Part shown: one piece after another, positions 17,974-25,449 of the stretch
How the letters are laid out: each line of letters begins with the position of its first letter
Position numbering within the stretch: position 1 is the first letter of the stretch
The notes under the pieces: generated by a model
What the model was told of the DNA's origin: nothing
What the model saw: only the letters and a program-made list of their open reading frames with translations
Database searches by the model: none
Position numbers and translations under genes: made by a program
NCBI GenBank assembly: GCA_963766725.1
Contig: CAVYBK010000017.1
Location: 1-64,000 of the forward strand
Reading direction: 5' to 3'
DNA: 64,000 bases
From: DATEOR01 sp963766725
GTDB taxonomy: Bacteria > Actinomycetota > Thermoleophilia > Gaiellales > Gaiellaceae

Positions 17974-18351
17974 CTAGCCTCTGAGCCGTAGGCCGATCAC
18001 GGCGAGCAGGTAGCTCAGGCCGCCGATCGCCCCGAGCCACGAGTACGGCGTGCCCTCGTTGCCACGGGCGACCTCGACGATGAACGCGACGATGATCGCG
18101 CTCAGGACGACGATCCCGGCGAGTGCGGTCGCGTGGATGTCGATCTGGCGGAAGCGCTCGTCCCGCCCGTCCCCGCGCAGGCCGCGGACGGTTTCGCTTC
18201 GGCCGCCGAAGAGGATGAGGGCGCCGAATACGGTCATGATCGCGAGCGACTGAAGCCCTGTGCTCAGGTCCCCGCCGATCCACATCGCGGCGAGCATCAC
18301 GAAGCCGAGCGCGACCGAGAAGAGGGGCAGGAACCACTTCGACCTAGTCAT
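17974..18351 (-). CDS. Four-helix membrane protein paired with XRE regulator
   Basis: 125-residue integral membrane protein with four hydrophobic segments (PLFSVALGFVMLAAMWIG; SLAIMTVFGALILFGG; LAGIVVLSAIIVAFIVE; IGGLSYLLAVIGL) and a charged loop GDGRDERFRQIDIHATA. It resembles the small membrane proteins (DUF2178-like) often encoded with a one-domain HTH regulator. ATG at 18351 is chosen because GGAG lies seven bases upstream; two earlier in-frame ATGs exist at 18357 and 18363. It overlaps the regulator stop by eight bases. Confidence 0.72.
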   Translation of the reverse strand: MTRSKWFLPLFSVALGFVMLAAMWIGGDLSTGLQSLAIMTVFGALILFGGRSETVRGLRGDGRDERFRQIDIHATALAGIVVLSAIIVAFIVEVARGNEGTPYSWLGAIGGLSYLLAVIGLRLRG

Positions 18352-18544
18352 TTGCATCTCCATCGAACATCGCCTCCACGTTCGTCTGGAAGAACCGCGC
18401 GAGCGACAGCGCGAGGGGGAGGGAGGGCGTGTAGCGCTCCTGCTCGATCGAGTTGATCGTCTGCCGTGAGACGTCGAGCGCCGCGGCGAGCTCGCCCTGG
18501 GAGAGGCCCTGCGCCGTTCGCAGCTCCCGCACCCGGTTCTTCAC
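18344..18544 (-). CDS. XRE-family single-domain transcriptional regulator
   Basis: 66-residue Cro/C1-type helix-turn-helix: KNRVRELRTAQGLSQGELAA, LDVSRQTINSIEQERYTPSL. There is no extra sensing domain, as in the YozG-like group that pairs with a membrane protein. Two near-identical 18-bp palindromes lie just upstream (18558-18575 and 18599-18616), so autoregulation by dimers is very likely. Overlap with the downstream membrane gene means both are expressed together. Confidence 0.88.
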   Translation of the reverse strand: MKNRVRELRTAQGLSQGELAAALDVSRQTINSIEQERYTPSLPLALSLARFFQTNVEAMFDGDAND

Positions 18545-18557
18545 CTGGCTGCCTGTC

Positions 18558-18575
18558 TGTCAAGCACGCTTGACA
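18558..18575. promoter_or_regulatory. Operator palindrome 1 of the XRE regulator
   Basis: TGTCAAGC-AC-GCTTGACA, a perfect inverted repeat with 8-bp arms, 14 bp upstream of the XRE start. Confidence 0.75.
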
Positions 18576-18598
18576 CCGTAGCGGCGGCGCCTGGCTGG

Positions 18599-18616
18599 TG
18601 TCAAGCTTGCTTTACA
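18599..18616. promoter_or_regulatory. Operator palindrome 2 of the XRE regulator
   Basis: TGTCAAGC-TT-GCTTTACA, the same motif with one mismatch in the right arm. Centre-to-centre distance to palindrome 1 is 41 bp, about four helical turns, so both dimers would face the same side of the DNA. Confidence 0.72.
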
Positions 18617-18622
18617 GAGGGG

Positions 18623-18827
18623 CTAGTCGCGCGGAGAGACGCGGCTGGGGAACTCGAATTCCCGGACCGAGCATTCGGGGCAGTAGCTGACCGCCTCGTG
18701 GAAGCTGTCCTGCTCGGGATCGAAACTGAGAAGCGTTCGCCAGCCCGGCTCGAAGCGGTCTGGTCTCGGCGCCACACTCGATGCAACGCAGCACGGGGTC
18801 GAGGCTAACCAGTTCGGGCGGCCGCAC
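18623..18827 (-). CDS. Small zinc-ribbon protein (frameshifted)
   Basis: Reconstructed protein of about 68 residues: PELVSLDPVLRCIECGAET in one frame, then RFEPGWRTLLSFDPEQDSF and AVSYCPECSVREF in another, joined across a one-base shift near 18760. The CIEC and CPEC pairs form a four-cysteine zinc ribbon. I do not recognise the family. The GTG at 18827 is the first plausible start after the frame with CIEC opens. Its promoter region would share the 18.9 kb repeat copy. Confidence 0.45.
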
Positions 18828-18889
18828 ACAAACGAGGTTTTTCGCTGCGAGCGGGAAATTCCGTTCGCGGGCCGTCCCTAATCCGTCCC

Positions 18890-18972
18890 TTAAAACGCCA
18901 GATCCGCGAACCCGAGGGCCCACGGATCTGACGGGAGGGAACTTACTGGCTCGCCGGACGGCGTGTCAAGGG
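18890..18972 (+). repeat. 81-83 nt intergenic repeat, copy 3
   Basis: Core 18890-18930 identical to other copies; 34-base tail with GGGAACTTACTGGC and a CGCC/GGCG mini-hairpin, ending GTCAAGGG at 18965-18972. It lies downstream of the minus-strand DUF7144 gene and upstream of the zinc-ribbon gene. Confidence 0.85.
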
Positions 18973-18989
18973 ACCGGCGAAGAAATTCC

Positions 18990-19406
18990 CTACGTGCTCG
19001 AGCGCACCACTCCTGGGCGGGTCAGCGCCCAGATCACCCAGCAGTCGAGGGCGATCATGACGAGCGACCAGAACGGGTAGTACGGGATGAAGAAGAAGTT
19101 CGCCAGTGCGCTCAGCATCGCGAGCGTGAGCGCGACCACCGCGGCCCACGTCTTGCCCGCGAAGAGCGACCAGCCGGCGATCATCATTCCGATCCCGAGC
19201 AGCAGGTGGATCCATCCCCAGGCGGTGACGTCGAGGTCGAACGTGTAGTTCTGCGTCACGAGGAAGAAGTCGTCGTTGAAGATCGCGACGAGCCCGTCGA
19301 TCGCCTGGAACATGCCGATGAGGATCAGCATCGTTCCCGCGAACGTGATGCCTCCGACTACCCAGCCGGAGATCGTCGGTTCCCGTGACGTTTCGTACTG
19401 CGACAT
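18990..19406 (-). CDS. DUF7144 family membrane protein, paralog 1
   Basis: 138-residue protein with four transmembrane segments. The family layout is visible: GW.VVGGITFAGTMLILIGMF, the DGLVAIFNDDFFLVTQ loop, a second helix ending WGWIHLLLGIGMMIAG, then SLFAGKTWAAVVAL and a last helix. Two paralogs occur at 21651 and 27357. Function unknown. It follows a YihY/BrkB gene by 43 bp on the same strand, so they are probably one transcript. Confidence 0.82.
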   Translation of the reverse strand: MSQYETSREPTISGWVVGGITFAGTMLILIGMFQAIDGLVAIFNDDFFLVTQNYTFDLDVTAWGWIHLLLGIGMMIAGWSLFAGKTWAAVVALTLAMLSALANFFFIPYYPFWSLVMIALDCWVIWALTRPGVVRSST

Positions 19407-19449
19407 CGCTTGGCTCCTTTCGTCGCCACCGTAGTACGAGCGGAGCCGT

Positions 19450-20283
19450 CTATCTCCTGCGCGAGACCACCTCCCAGACGACCGCGTTCAGCTCCGCCGC
19501 CCAGACGACGCCTCGGCCGACGAGGAAGAGGTAGAAGAGCGCGGTCGTGGCGAGCCCGAGCACGCCGTAGAGGTCGGAGGCGTTCGCAAGCTTGGTCTCG
19601 AGGAAGTAGGTCGTGAAGACGTGCAGCGCCTCGAGTCCGAGTCCGAGGAAAACGGCGCCCGGAAGAAACGCGGTCCAGGGGACGTCTTTCGCGGGAAGGT
19701 GCATGGAGACCCAGAGCCAGACGACGCCGAACCCGACTCCGACGGCGAGCGTCGCCAGGAGGCCGACCGGGTTCGCCGCGTGGGTGCGCACCCAGCCCGC
19801 CGTCCCTGTGGCGGCGAGGAGCACGATCGGGGCCGCGACGACGAATCCCACCGCTCGAGGCAGATTCCGGAGCGGGGGAGGCGCAATCCGCCACGCTGCA
19901 GCGTGAACGAGGTGAAGCGCGCGCAGCAGGCCGTAGCTGAACCAGAGAAACAGAACGATGCCGGTGAGGACGAGCCACCACCGCCCCGACTCGGACTGCT
20001 CCGCGGCGTTCGCGATGGTCGAGGCGAGCGCAGTCGTCATTCCGGCGCCCCGGGAATCGCCGGCGACGTCTGCCCCCGAGGCCGACGCGAGCCCCAGCCC
20101 TCCGGCGAGAAGGACGGTGATCGCGAGCACCCAGAAGAAGAAGCGGTACGCGAGCCCCCCGCCGAGCACACCCCCAGCGATCTCCTTGTCGCGCAGGATC
20201 CAGGAAAAGCAGATCTCGATCGACGCGTGCTTCGGGCGCTCCGCCTCGAGCCTGGTCCGCAGCGCAAGGCCACGGTCGCGCAC
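19450..20283 (-). CDS. YihY/BrkB family inner-membrane protein, paralog 1
   Basis: 277-residue protein with about six hydrophobic helices and the family features SWILRDKEIAGGVLGGGLAYRF near the N-terminus and SDLYGVLGLATTALFYLF near the C-terminus. The family was once called ribonuclease BN but that assignment was withdrawn; role unknown. GTG at 20283 is the only clear start. Divergent from the AI-2E family gene with an 82-bp gap; a second YihY gene lies at 23270. Confidence 0.82.
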   Translation of the reverse strand: MRDRGLALRTRLEAERPKHASIEICFSWILRDKEIAGGVLGGGLAYRFFFWVLAITVLLAGGLGLASASGADVAGDSRGAGMTTALASTIANAAEQSESGRWWLVLTGIVLFLWFSYGLLRALHLVHAAAWRIAPPPLRNLPRAVGFVVAAPIVLLAATGTAGWVRTHAANPVGLLATLAVGVGFGVVWLWVSMHLPAKDVPWTAFLPGAVFLGLGLEALHVFTTYFLETKLANASDLYGVLGLATTALFYLFLVGRGVVWAAELNAVVWEVVSRRR

Positions 20284-20365
20284 CGTTCGCTTCGGCGCTC
20301 TTTCCTGGAGAGGGTCTTCGGTCGTCGGCAGGAACTCGCCTCCTTTCGAGGAAACCTAATCAGCT

Positions 20366-21457
20366 ATGGCCTCTGTCGGCCCTGCTCTCGACGTCCCGGA
20401 CGGGCGGCCGAACCGCCGCTTCATCGCCGTTGCCACGCTCGTGGCGGTGGCGGTCATCCTGTCCGTTTCCGCGCTTCTCATCGGAGTCTGGCTCGTGCGC
20501 GAAACGGTCGTCTGGCTCGTCGCCGCCGGCTTCCTGGCGTTCTCGATCGAGCCGCTCATCAGGATCTTCACGCGCAGAGGCCTCGGCCGGGGCTGGTCGA
20601 CCGGGCTCGCCTTCCTCGTCATCACCGGCGTCATCCTCTTCTTCGCGATCGCGCTCATTCCGTCGATCGTCGACGGCGCCCAGGGCTTGAAGGCGGCCAT
20701 TCCCGGCTACGTCGACCAGCTGCAGGCGACAAGCGCCTCCGACTCTTTGAACGCCGACCAGGCGATCCAGACTGCGGGTAATACCGCGGAGGGCGCGTCG
20801 AAGTTCTTCGAGAGGAGCGGGAAGGTCCTGGACCTCGTCGGCGGACTCGCGAGCGCGGGCTTCGCCGTCTTCATGATCTTCACCTTCACGCTCTATTTCC
20901 TCGTGTACGGCCGCGACCTGGTCAGGATCGGGGCCGGCCTCATGCCGGAGGCGTATCGGGCGCCCTTCTTGGCCGCCGCGCGCGACATCTACAAGCTGAA
21001 CAAGGGGTACTGGTACGGGAAGTTCCTCATCGGGGTCATCGCCGGGCTCACGACGTTCGTGACGATGAAGCTGCTCGGGTTGCCGTATGCCGCCCCGCTC
21101 GCCCTCTTCGTCGGCATCACCGATCTGATCCCCAACATCGGCGCCACGCTCGGCACGATCCCCGTGGTGATCGTCGGGCTGCTGGAAGAGCCGTGGAAGG
21201 GCGTGGTCGCCGGTGTCGTGCTGATCCTGTACCAGCAGGTCGAGAACAACCTGATCACGCCGAGGATCTTCAAGGAGACCGTCGAGATCCATCCGTTCGT
21301 CTCGGTCGTCGCCGTGATCGTCTTCACGTCGCTCTTCGGCATCGTCGGTGCGCTGATCGCCGTGCCGGTGACGAAGGCAATCGAGATTCTGTTCGGCGTT
21401 CTGCGAGCGGGGCGCGCTCCTGCGCTCGAGCCTCCACTGCCCGAGCCCGCCGAGTGA
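20366..21457 (+). CDS. AI-2E family transporter (TqsA/PerM-like)
   Basis: 363-residue membrane protein of the AI-2E transporter family (PF01594) with about eight helices. Typical elements are ETVVWLVAAGFLAFSIEPLI, a long amphipathic middle section, FLIGVIAGLTTFVTMKLLG and the C-terminal LVGITDLIPNIGATLGTIP and LYQQVENNLITPRIF. Members export autoinducer-2 or act as ion antiporters; substrate here is unknown. Repeat copy 4 starts nine bases after its stop. Confidence 0.9.
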   Translation: MASVGPALDVPDGRPNRRFIAVATLVAVAVILSVSALLIGVWLVRETVVWLVAAGFLAFSIEPLIRIFTRRGLGRGWSTGLAFLVITGVILFFAIALIPSIVDGAQGLKAAIPGYVDQLQATSASDSLNADQAIQTAGNTAEGASKFFERSGKVLDLVGGLASAGFAVFMIFTFTLYFLVYGRDLVRIGAGLMPEAYRAPFLAAARDIYKLNKGYWYGKFLIGVIAGLTTFVTMKLLGLPYAAPLALFVGITDLIPNIGATLGTIPVVIVGLLEEPWKGVVAGVVLILYQQVENNLITPRIFKETVEIHPFVSVVAVIVFTSLFGIVGALIAVPVTKAIEILFGVLRAGRAPALEPPLPEPAE

Positions 21458-21465
21458 ATGACCCG

Positions 21466-21548
21466 TTAAAACGCCAGATCCGCGAACCCGAGGGCCCACG
21501 GATCTGACGGGGAGGACTCTACTCGGTCGGCCGCGCGGATGTCAAGGG
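21466..21548 (+). repeat. 81-83 nt intergenic repeat, copy 4
   Basis: Core 21466-21506 identical to other copies; 34-base tail GGAGGACTCTACTCGGTCGG-like, ending GTCAAGGG at 21541-21548. Seven bases later begins the palindrome GTCACCCGGGTGAA. Situated between the AI-2E gene and the DUF7144 paralog 2 promoter. Confidence 0.85.
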
Positions 21549-21554
21549 ACGAGA

Positions 21555-21568
21555 GTCACCCGGGTGAA
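21555..21568. promoter_or_regulatory. TCACCCGGGTGA palindrome, site 1
   Basis: GTCACCCGGGTGAA, palindromic over its central 12 bases. A TTGACA hexamer begins at 21587, 25.5 bases from the palindrome centre, a spacing repeated exactly at site 2 (TTCACC). It precedes the DUF7144 paralog 2 and holin-like genes. Confidence 0.7.
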
Positions 21569-21650
21569 CGTCGGCGCCGGGCGAGGTTGACAGCCGAGCC
21601 CGAACGCAGAATTTCCCTGGCACCAACCTCCACCGCTAAAGGAGAGATAG

Positions 21651-22082
21651 ATGGCGACTCAAGCTCAGGACGACGGCCCAGCCACGCGTGAGCTCCCGAG
21701 CGGGTGGTACGCGTTCGCCGGCGCGCTTCTCGTCATCGTCGGCTCGCTGAACATCCTGCAGGGCTTCATCGCGCTCCTGAAGGACGACTACTTCGCGGTG
21801 ACGAAGGGCGGACTGCTCTTCGCCGACTTCTCGTCGTGGGGCGCGTTCTTCCTCGTCCTCGGAATCATCGAGCTCCTCGTCGGGCTCGGGATCTTCGCGC
21901 TGAAGACGTGGGCGCGAGCCGCCGGCGTCCTTCTGCTCATGCTGAACACGATCGTGCAGTTCGCGTTCATCGCGGCGTTCCCGATCTGGACGCTCGCCGC
22001 GATCATCATCAACATCGCCGCGATCTGCGCGCTCATGCGCCCGCTCGAGGACTACACGCCCCGCCGGGGCTACATCGAATAG
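21651..22082 (+). CDS. DUF7144 family membrane protein, paralog 2
   Basis: 143-residue, four-helix membrane protein. ELPSGWYAFAGALLVIVGSL, FIALLKDDYFAVTKGG, GLGIFALKTWARAAGVLLL and LAAIIINIAAICALMRPLED align with paralogs 1 and 3. The start ATG at 21651 follows AAAGGAGAG. Preceded by palindrome site 1 and followed 21 bp later by a holin-like membrane gene, likely co-transcribed. Function unknown. Confidence 0.83.
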   Translation: MATQAQDDGPATRELPSGWYAFAGALLVIVGSLNILQGFIALLKDDYFAVTKGGLLFADFSSWGAFFLVLGIIELLVGLGIFALKTWARAAGVLLLMLNTIVQFAFIAAFPIWTLAAIIINIAAICALMRPLEDYTPRRGYIE

Positions 22083-22103
22083 CCGGGTCGAGAAAGGAAC
22101 CGC

Positions 22104-22520
22104 ATGGAAACGACCGCACGCCACAGTCCCACACCGAGCCCGCTCGCCCTCCTGCTCGTACGCTGGGTCGCCCTCGCCGCCGCATTCGCCTTCACGGCGT
22201 GGATCCTGAACGGCGTCGACATCACGGGCGGCTTCTGGGCCTACGTCTGGGTGGCGCTCATCTTCGGAGTCGTGAACGCCATCATCGGGACGATCCTCCG
22301 GATCCTCACGCTGCCCTTCAACCTGATCACGCTGGGCCTCATCTCGCTCCTCATCACGGCCGTGCTGCTCTCGATCACGGACGCGCTGACGGACCACCTG
22401 ACGATCGACGACTTCTTCTGGACGACGATCTGGGCGGCCATCATCCTCGCCATCGCGGCGGTGGTGGTCGAGCTGATCCTGCAGCTGATCTTCTGGAGGG
22501 AGCCGGTCGTCGCGGCGTAG
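22104..22520 (+). CDS. Phage-holin-4_2-like (YvlD type) membrane protein
   Basis: 138-residue protein with four hydrophobic segments and the PF04020 pattern: LLVRWVALAAAFAFTAWILN, WVALIFGVVNAIIGTILRIL, TLPFNLITLGLISLLITAVL. Despite the family name these chromosomal proteins are not phage lysis proteins; relatives are part of envelope-stress operons in Firmicutes. It lies in the site-1 transcript behind DUF7144 paralog 2 and converges with the MBL gene with a 6-bp gap. Confidence 0.85.
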   Translation: METTARHSPTPSPLALLLVRWVALAAAFAFTAWILNGVDITGGFWAYVWVALIFGVVNAIIGTILRILTLPFNLITLGLISLLITAVLLSITDALTDHLTIDDFFWTTIWAAIILAIAAVVVELILQLIFWREPVVAA

Positions 22521-22526
22521 CCGCGG

Positions 22527-23270
22527 TCAGAGCTCGAGGGTCCCGCCGACCGGGAGGACGCGGACGTCGACCTCCGGCGCGAGCTCGGCCGCCGCTTTCT
22601 CGAACTCCGCCACCGGGGCCCGGAGGAAGTCGCGCGCCGACTTCCGCGCCGTCATCGGGTAGTACGTGCCCCAGTGGATCGGCACGGCGATGCGCGGCCG
22701 GATGAGCGCGAGCGCCTCGGCTGCCTTCCGCGGGTCGAGGTGGCCGGTGCCGAGCGACGGGCCCCAGCCCCAGATCGGGATGAGCGCCACGTCGGTCTCG
22801 GGCGCTGCGTCCGCGAGCTCGGGGAAGAGGTCCGTGTCGCCCAGGAAGTAGATGCGCCTGGAGCCGCTGACGACGTAGCCGAGCGCCTCCGTCTTCTTGC
22901 CGAAGAGGCGGCTGGAGTCGTGCTCCGCGGGCACGGCTTTCACCGTCACGGGGCCGACCTCGACCACCTCGTCGACCCCCAGCTCTTCGACCGGAGCCTG
23001 GACGCGGCGGCGCAGGAGCGCGCCGGTGCCGCGAGGGACGACGACAGTCTTCGGCCCGCGCAGTCGGCGGAGGGAGCCGAGGTCGAGGTGGTCGTAGTGG
23101 ATGTGGGAGATGAGCACCGCGTCGAGGTCCTCGAGACTGCCGAGGTCGAGCGGCTCGGAGCGGCGGAGCATGACGACGCGCTCGCGGAGCAGCGGGTCGG
23201 TGAGGAGGCGGACGCCGTCCAGCTCGACGAGAACCGTCGAGTGTCCGATCCAGCGTAGGCTGTCGCCCAC
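22527..23270 (-). CDS. MBL-fold metallohydrolase (UlaG-like)
   Basis: 247-residue metallo-beta-lactamase fold enzyme. The metal-binding motif is ISHIHYDHLD (H-x-H-x-D-H) near residue 60; further ligands are in VPAEHDSSRLFG, YFLGDTDLFPEL and PIHWGTYYP. The short length and WIGHSTVLVELDGVRLLTDP opening match L-ascorbate-6-phosphate lactonase-like or NAPE-PLD-like proteins; substrate unknown. GTG at 23270 overlaps the TAG of the YihY gene by one base, so it is third in the minus-strand operon starting at 24488. Confidence 0.85.
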   Translation of the reverse strand: MGDSLRWIGHSTVLVELDGVRLLTDPLLRERVVMLRRSEPLDLGSLEDLDAVLISHIHYDHLDLGSLRRLRGPKTVVVPRGTGALLRRRVQAPVEELGVDEVVEVGPVTVKAVPAEHDSSRLFGKKTEALGYVVSGSRRIYFLGDTDLFPELADAAPETDVALIPIWGWGPSLGTGHLDPRKAAEALALIRPRIAVPIHWGTYYPMTARKSARDFLRAPVAEFEKAAAELAPEVDVRVLPVGGTLEL

Positions 23271-24232
23271 TAGGGCCTCCGCACGAACAGGCCGCTGACC
23301 GCGTCGCGCACCTGTTTGAAGACGGGAACCGGAGGCTCCGGCGGGCCGTATGCGCTCTGGGCCCATGCGTACGCGATCTCGGCTCCCAGCAGGAGTACGA
23401 GCGCCTGGAGGTAGACGACGAGGAGAAGCGCGAACACGGAGCCGAGCGCGCCGTAGAGAAGGTCGTACCGTGCCACGGAGGTCAGGTAGTAGCTGAATCC
23501 CACACGGATCGCCTCCGAGGCGACCGCCGCCACGAGCGCGCCGGCCGCGAGGTCGCGGAAGCGCAGCTTCTTCCTCGGCACGAGCCGGTAGAGGAGGAGC
23601 AGCAGGCCGAAGGTGAGGAGCGGAGGGCCGAGCAGCGCGAGGATGCTGCCACGGCCGAGCCCGGCAGCGCCGAGACCGCCGGCGACGGTCTCGCTCCAGC
23701 GCTCGATCGCGTTGATCGCGATCGAAAGGGCGAGGAACCCGATGAAGAGCAACGCGACCGCGAGGACGAGCAGGAAGTCGACGAGCTTCGAGCGGAAGAA
23801 CGGCCGTCCCTCTCCCTCGTCGAAGGCGGCCGTCAGGCCGACTCGGACCGAGCTCATCATCCCGCTCGCAGACCAGAGGAGCGCGAGGATGCTGAGGACC
23901 CCGATGACGCTGAACGGCGTCGGGAGCTCCGCCAGCAGGCGCTCGATGTCGACGCCCGCATCGGGGGAGAGCGGAAAGCGGTCGACGAGCTGGTCGGTCA
24001 CGTCCTGCCGCCGCTGGTCGTCCCTGAGGAGGAGGCCGAAGATCGTCCCCAGGAAGACGAAGAGCGGCACGATCGCGAAGAGGACGTGGTACGAGATCGC
24101 GGCCGCGATCTGCGGGTTGCGATGAGCGGTGTAGCGGGTGATCGCGGTCGTCACCGTCCACACGATCCGGCCGACGGCCGTCCTCTTGACGGCGTCCGGG
24201 TCGCCGGCAGCCGGAACCGTCGGCACGCCCAC
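23270..24232 (-). CDS. YihY/BrkB family inner-membrane protein, paralog 2
   Basis: 320-residue membrane protein with six main helices. Family hallmarks: YTAHRNPQIAAAISYHVLFA then LFVFLGTIFG; SASGMMSSVRVGLTAAFD; RYDLLYGALGSVFALLLVVY. Compared with paralog 1 it retains the fuller N-terminal part. It stands between a small unknown gene (10 bp upstream) and the MBL gene (1-base overlap). Its role in the envelope is unknown. Confidence 0.88.
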   Translation of the reverse strand: MGVPTVPAAGDPDAVKRTAVGRIVWTVTTAITRYTAHRNPQIAAAISYHVLFAIVPLFVFLGTIFGLLLRDDQRRQDVTDQLVDRFPLSPDAGVDIERLLAELPTPFSVIGVLSILALLWSASGMMSSVRVGLTAAFDEGEGRPFFRSKLVDFLLVLAVALLFIGFLALSIAINAIERWSETVAGGLGAAGLGRGSILALLGPPLLTFGLLLLLYRLVPRKKLRFRDLAAGALVAAVASEAIRVGFSYYLTSVARYDLLYGALGSVFALLLVVYLQALVLLLGAEIAYAWAQSAYGPPEPPVPVFKQVRDAVSGLFVRRP

Positions 24233-24242
24233 GGCCGCGCTC

Positions 24243-24488
24243 CTAGTCGCCCGGCTCGTCCGCCGGGTTGACGCTCACGATCTCCACGCCGAGGTCGTGG
24301 AGGAAGCTGAGCGCGCCGCGCAGCTGCGCCTGGTCGACGAGCTCGCCGGTGAGGACGCACTCGCCGCCGTCGAGCTCGACCGACATGTCCTCGAGCGGCC
24401 CGACGAGCGGCCGCACGATCTCACCTCGGACGACGATCCGATAGACAGCGGCCTGCCGGCCGCTACGGGCCGCGAAGCGTTGCTGCAT
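24243..24488 (-). CDS. Small conserved protein, 81 residues
   Basis: Soluble protein with an alpha/beta pattern: AVYRIVVRGEIVRPLVG, then MSVELDGGECVLTGELVDQ and LRGALSFLHDLGVEIVSVNP. The ending L..L..LG.E..S.... is common in uncharacterised actinobacterial proteins of this size; no function can be assigned. It is the first gene of a minus-strand operon with YihY and MBL genes, and its start is 54 bp from palindrome site 2. Confidence 0.65.
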   Translation of the reverse strand: MQQRFAARSGRQAAVYRIVVRGEIVRPLVGPLEDMSVELDGGECVLTGELVDQAQLRGALSFLHDLGVEIVSVNPADEPGD

Positions 24489-24541
24489 CCGGGCCCGAGT
24501 GTCCTCCGAAGCAGGGGAGAACGCCTCCCCTGGGGCCTCCG

Positions 24542-24555
24542 TTCACCCGGGTGAA
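24542..24555. promoter_or_regulatory. TTCACCCGGGTGAA palindrome, site 2 (bidirectional)
   Basis: Perfect 14-bp palindrome between divergent genes starting at 24488 (minus) and 24623 (plus). A TTCACC hexamer begins at 24574, the same 25.5-base offset seen at site 1, and the sequence CGGCG-CGGGCGA between them is also shared with site 1. Confidence 0.75.
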
Positions 24556-24622
24556 TCGCGGCGGCGGGCGATGTTCACCCCGCGCCCAAAAGCGATCCTC
24601 GAAGCGACCGAAAGGAGAACTG

Positions 24623-25150
24623 ATGGCAATCGGACCCGTACAGCTGCTCGTGCTGGGGTTCAACGAACCCAACTTCCAGGGCGAGATCCTGGCCGAGCTC
24701 GACCGGCTGAAGGAGAACGACATCGTGCGCGTGATCGACGCCATCGCCGTCTACAAGGACGCCGAGGGAGAGGTGGCGGTGCTGAAGCGGACCGACCTGA
24801 GCGACGACGAGGCGGCCGAGTTCGGCGCGGTCATCGGCGCGCTGATCGGCCTCGGCGCCGGAGGGCTCGAGGGCGCCGAGGCCGGCGCCGAGGCGGGCGC
24901 CGAGGCGACTGCCGAGGGCGTCGATCTGTTCTCCGAGGAGGACGCGTGGGACGTCGTCGAGGACATCCCGCACGACACGGCGGCCGCTGTGATCCTGCTC
25001 GAGCACCGCTGGGCGATCACGCTTCGGGACGCGATCGTGCGCGCCGGCGGATTCCCGATCTCGGACGGATTCATCCACCCACTCGACCTCGTCGCCATCG
25101 GCCTGATGGCCGCCGAGGAGGCCGAGGCGCTCGCCCCCTCGCCAAGCTAA
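24623..25150 (+). CDS. DUF6325 family protein
   Basis: 175-residue soluble protein. MAIGPVQLLVLGFNEPNFQG, LKENDIVRVIDAIAVYKDAE and a glycine/glutamate-rich stretch GAEAGAEAGAEATAEG (about residues 92-107) followed by AAAVILLEHRWAITLRDAI match DUF6325, an uncharacterised actinobacterial family usually next to SHOCT-domain genes, as here. The ATG follows AAAGGAG. Under palindrome site 2. Confidence 0.85.
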   Translation: MAIGPVQLLVLGFNEPNFQGEILAELDRLKENDIVRVIDAIAVYKDAEGEVAVLKRTDLSDDEAAEFGAVIGALIGLGAGGLEGAEAGAEAGAEATAEGVDLFSEEDAWDVVEDIPHDTAAAVILLEHRWAITLRDAIVRAGGFPISDGFIHPLDLVAIGLMAAEEAEALAPSPS

Positions 25151-25171
25151 CCGAACGAAGGAGGATTCCAA

Positions 25172-25418
25172 ATGATGGGAGGACGAAGAGTTGCGCGCCG
25201 GACGGCCCGCCGGACCTCACGCCGCCAGATGGCCATGATGCAGCGACTCCGGTGGCGGATACGACGAGCCGGCACCCGCTGCCGCGCCCGCCGCTCCTGC
25301 TGCTCCGGCCCAGCCCGATTACGCCGAGGAGCTCCAGAAGCTCGCCGAGCTGAAGGCCGCGGGCATCATCAACGACGAGGAGTTCGAGGCGAAGAAGAAG
25401 CAGATCCTCGGTCTCTGA
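25172..25418 (+). CDS. Small SHOCT-domain protein (frameshifted)
   Basis: The N-terminal basic segment MMGGRRVARRTARRTSRRQM is in one frame; after a one-base shift near 25248-25256 the reading continues as an Ala/Pro-rich linker and a C-terminal SHOCT helix pair, ELQKLAELKAAGIINDEEF followed by EAKKKQILGL. SHOCT is a short oligomerisation motif found at protein ends. Reconstructed length is about 81 residues. Starts 21 bp after DUF6325 behind GGAGG, so it is the second gene of that transcript. Confidence 0.75.
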
Positions 25419-25449
25419 GGATCTGCAGCTCTGCGAGCGGGCCCTGCGG

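Noticed and set aside
18890..18930. The intergenic repeat as a minus-strand intrinsic terminator
   Set aside because: Read on the minus strand the core is a hairpin followed by GCGTTTTAA, but only copy 3 lies downstream of a minus-strand gene; copies 1, 2 and 4 have no minus-strand transcript to end, so termination is not the common role.
22104..22520. Prophage holin
   Set aside because: The family name contains holin, but no phage genes are near and the protein is of the chromosomal YvlD-like type.
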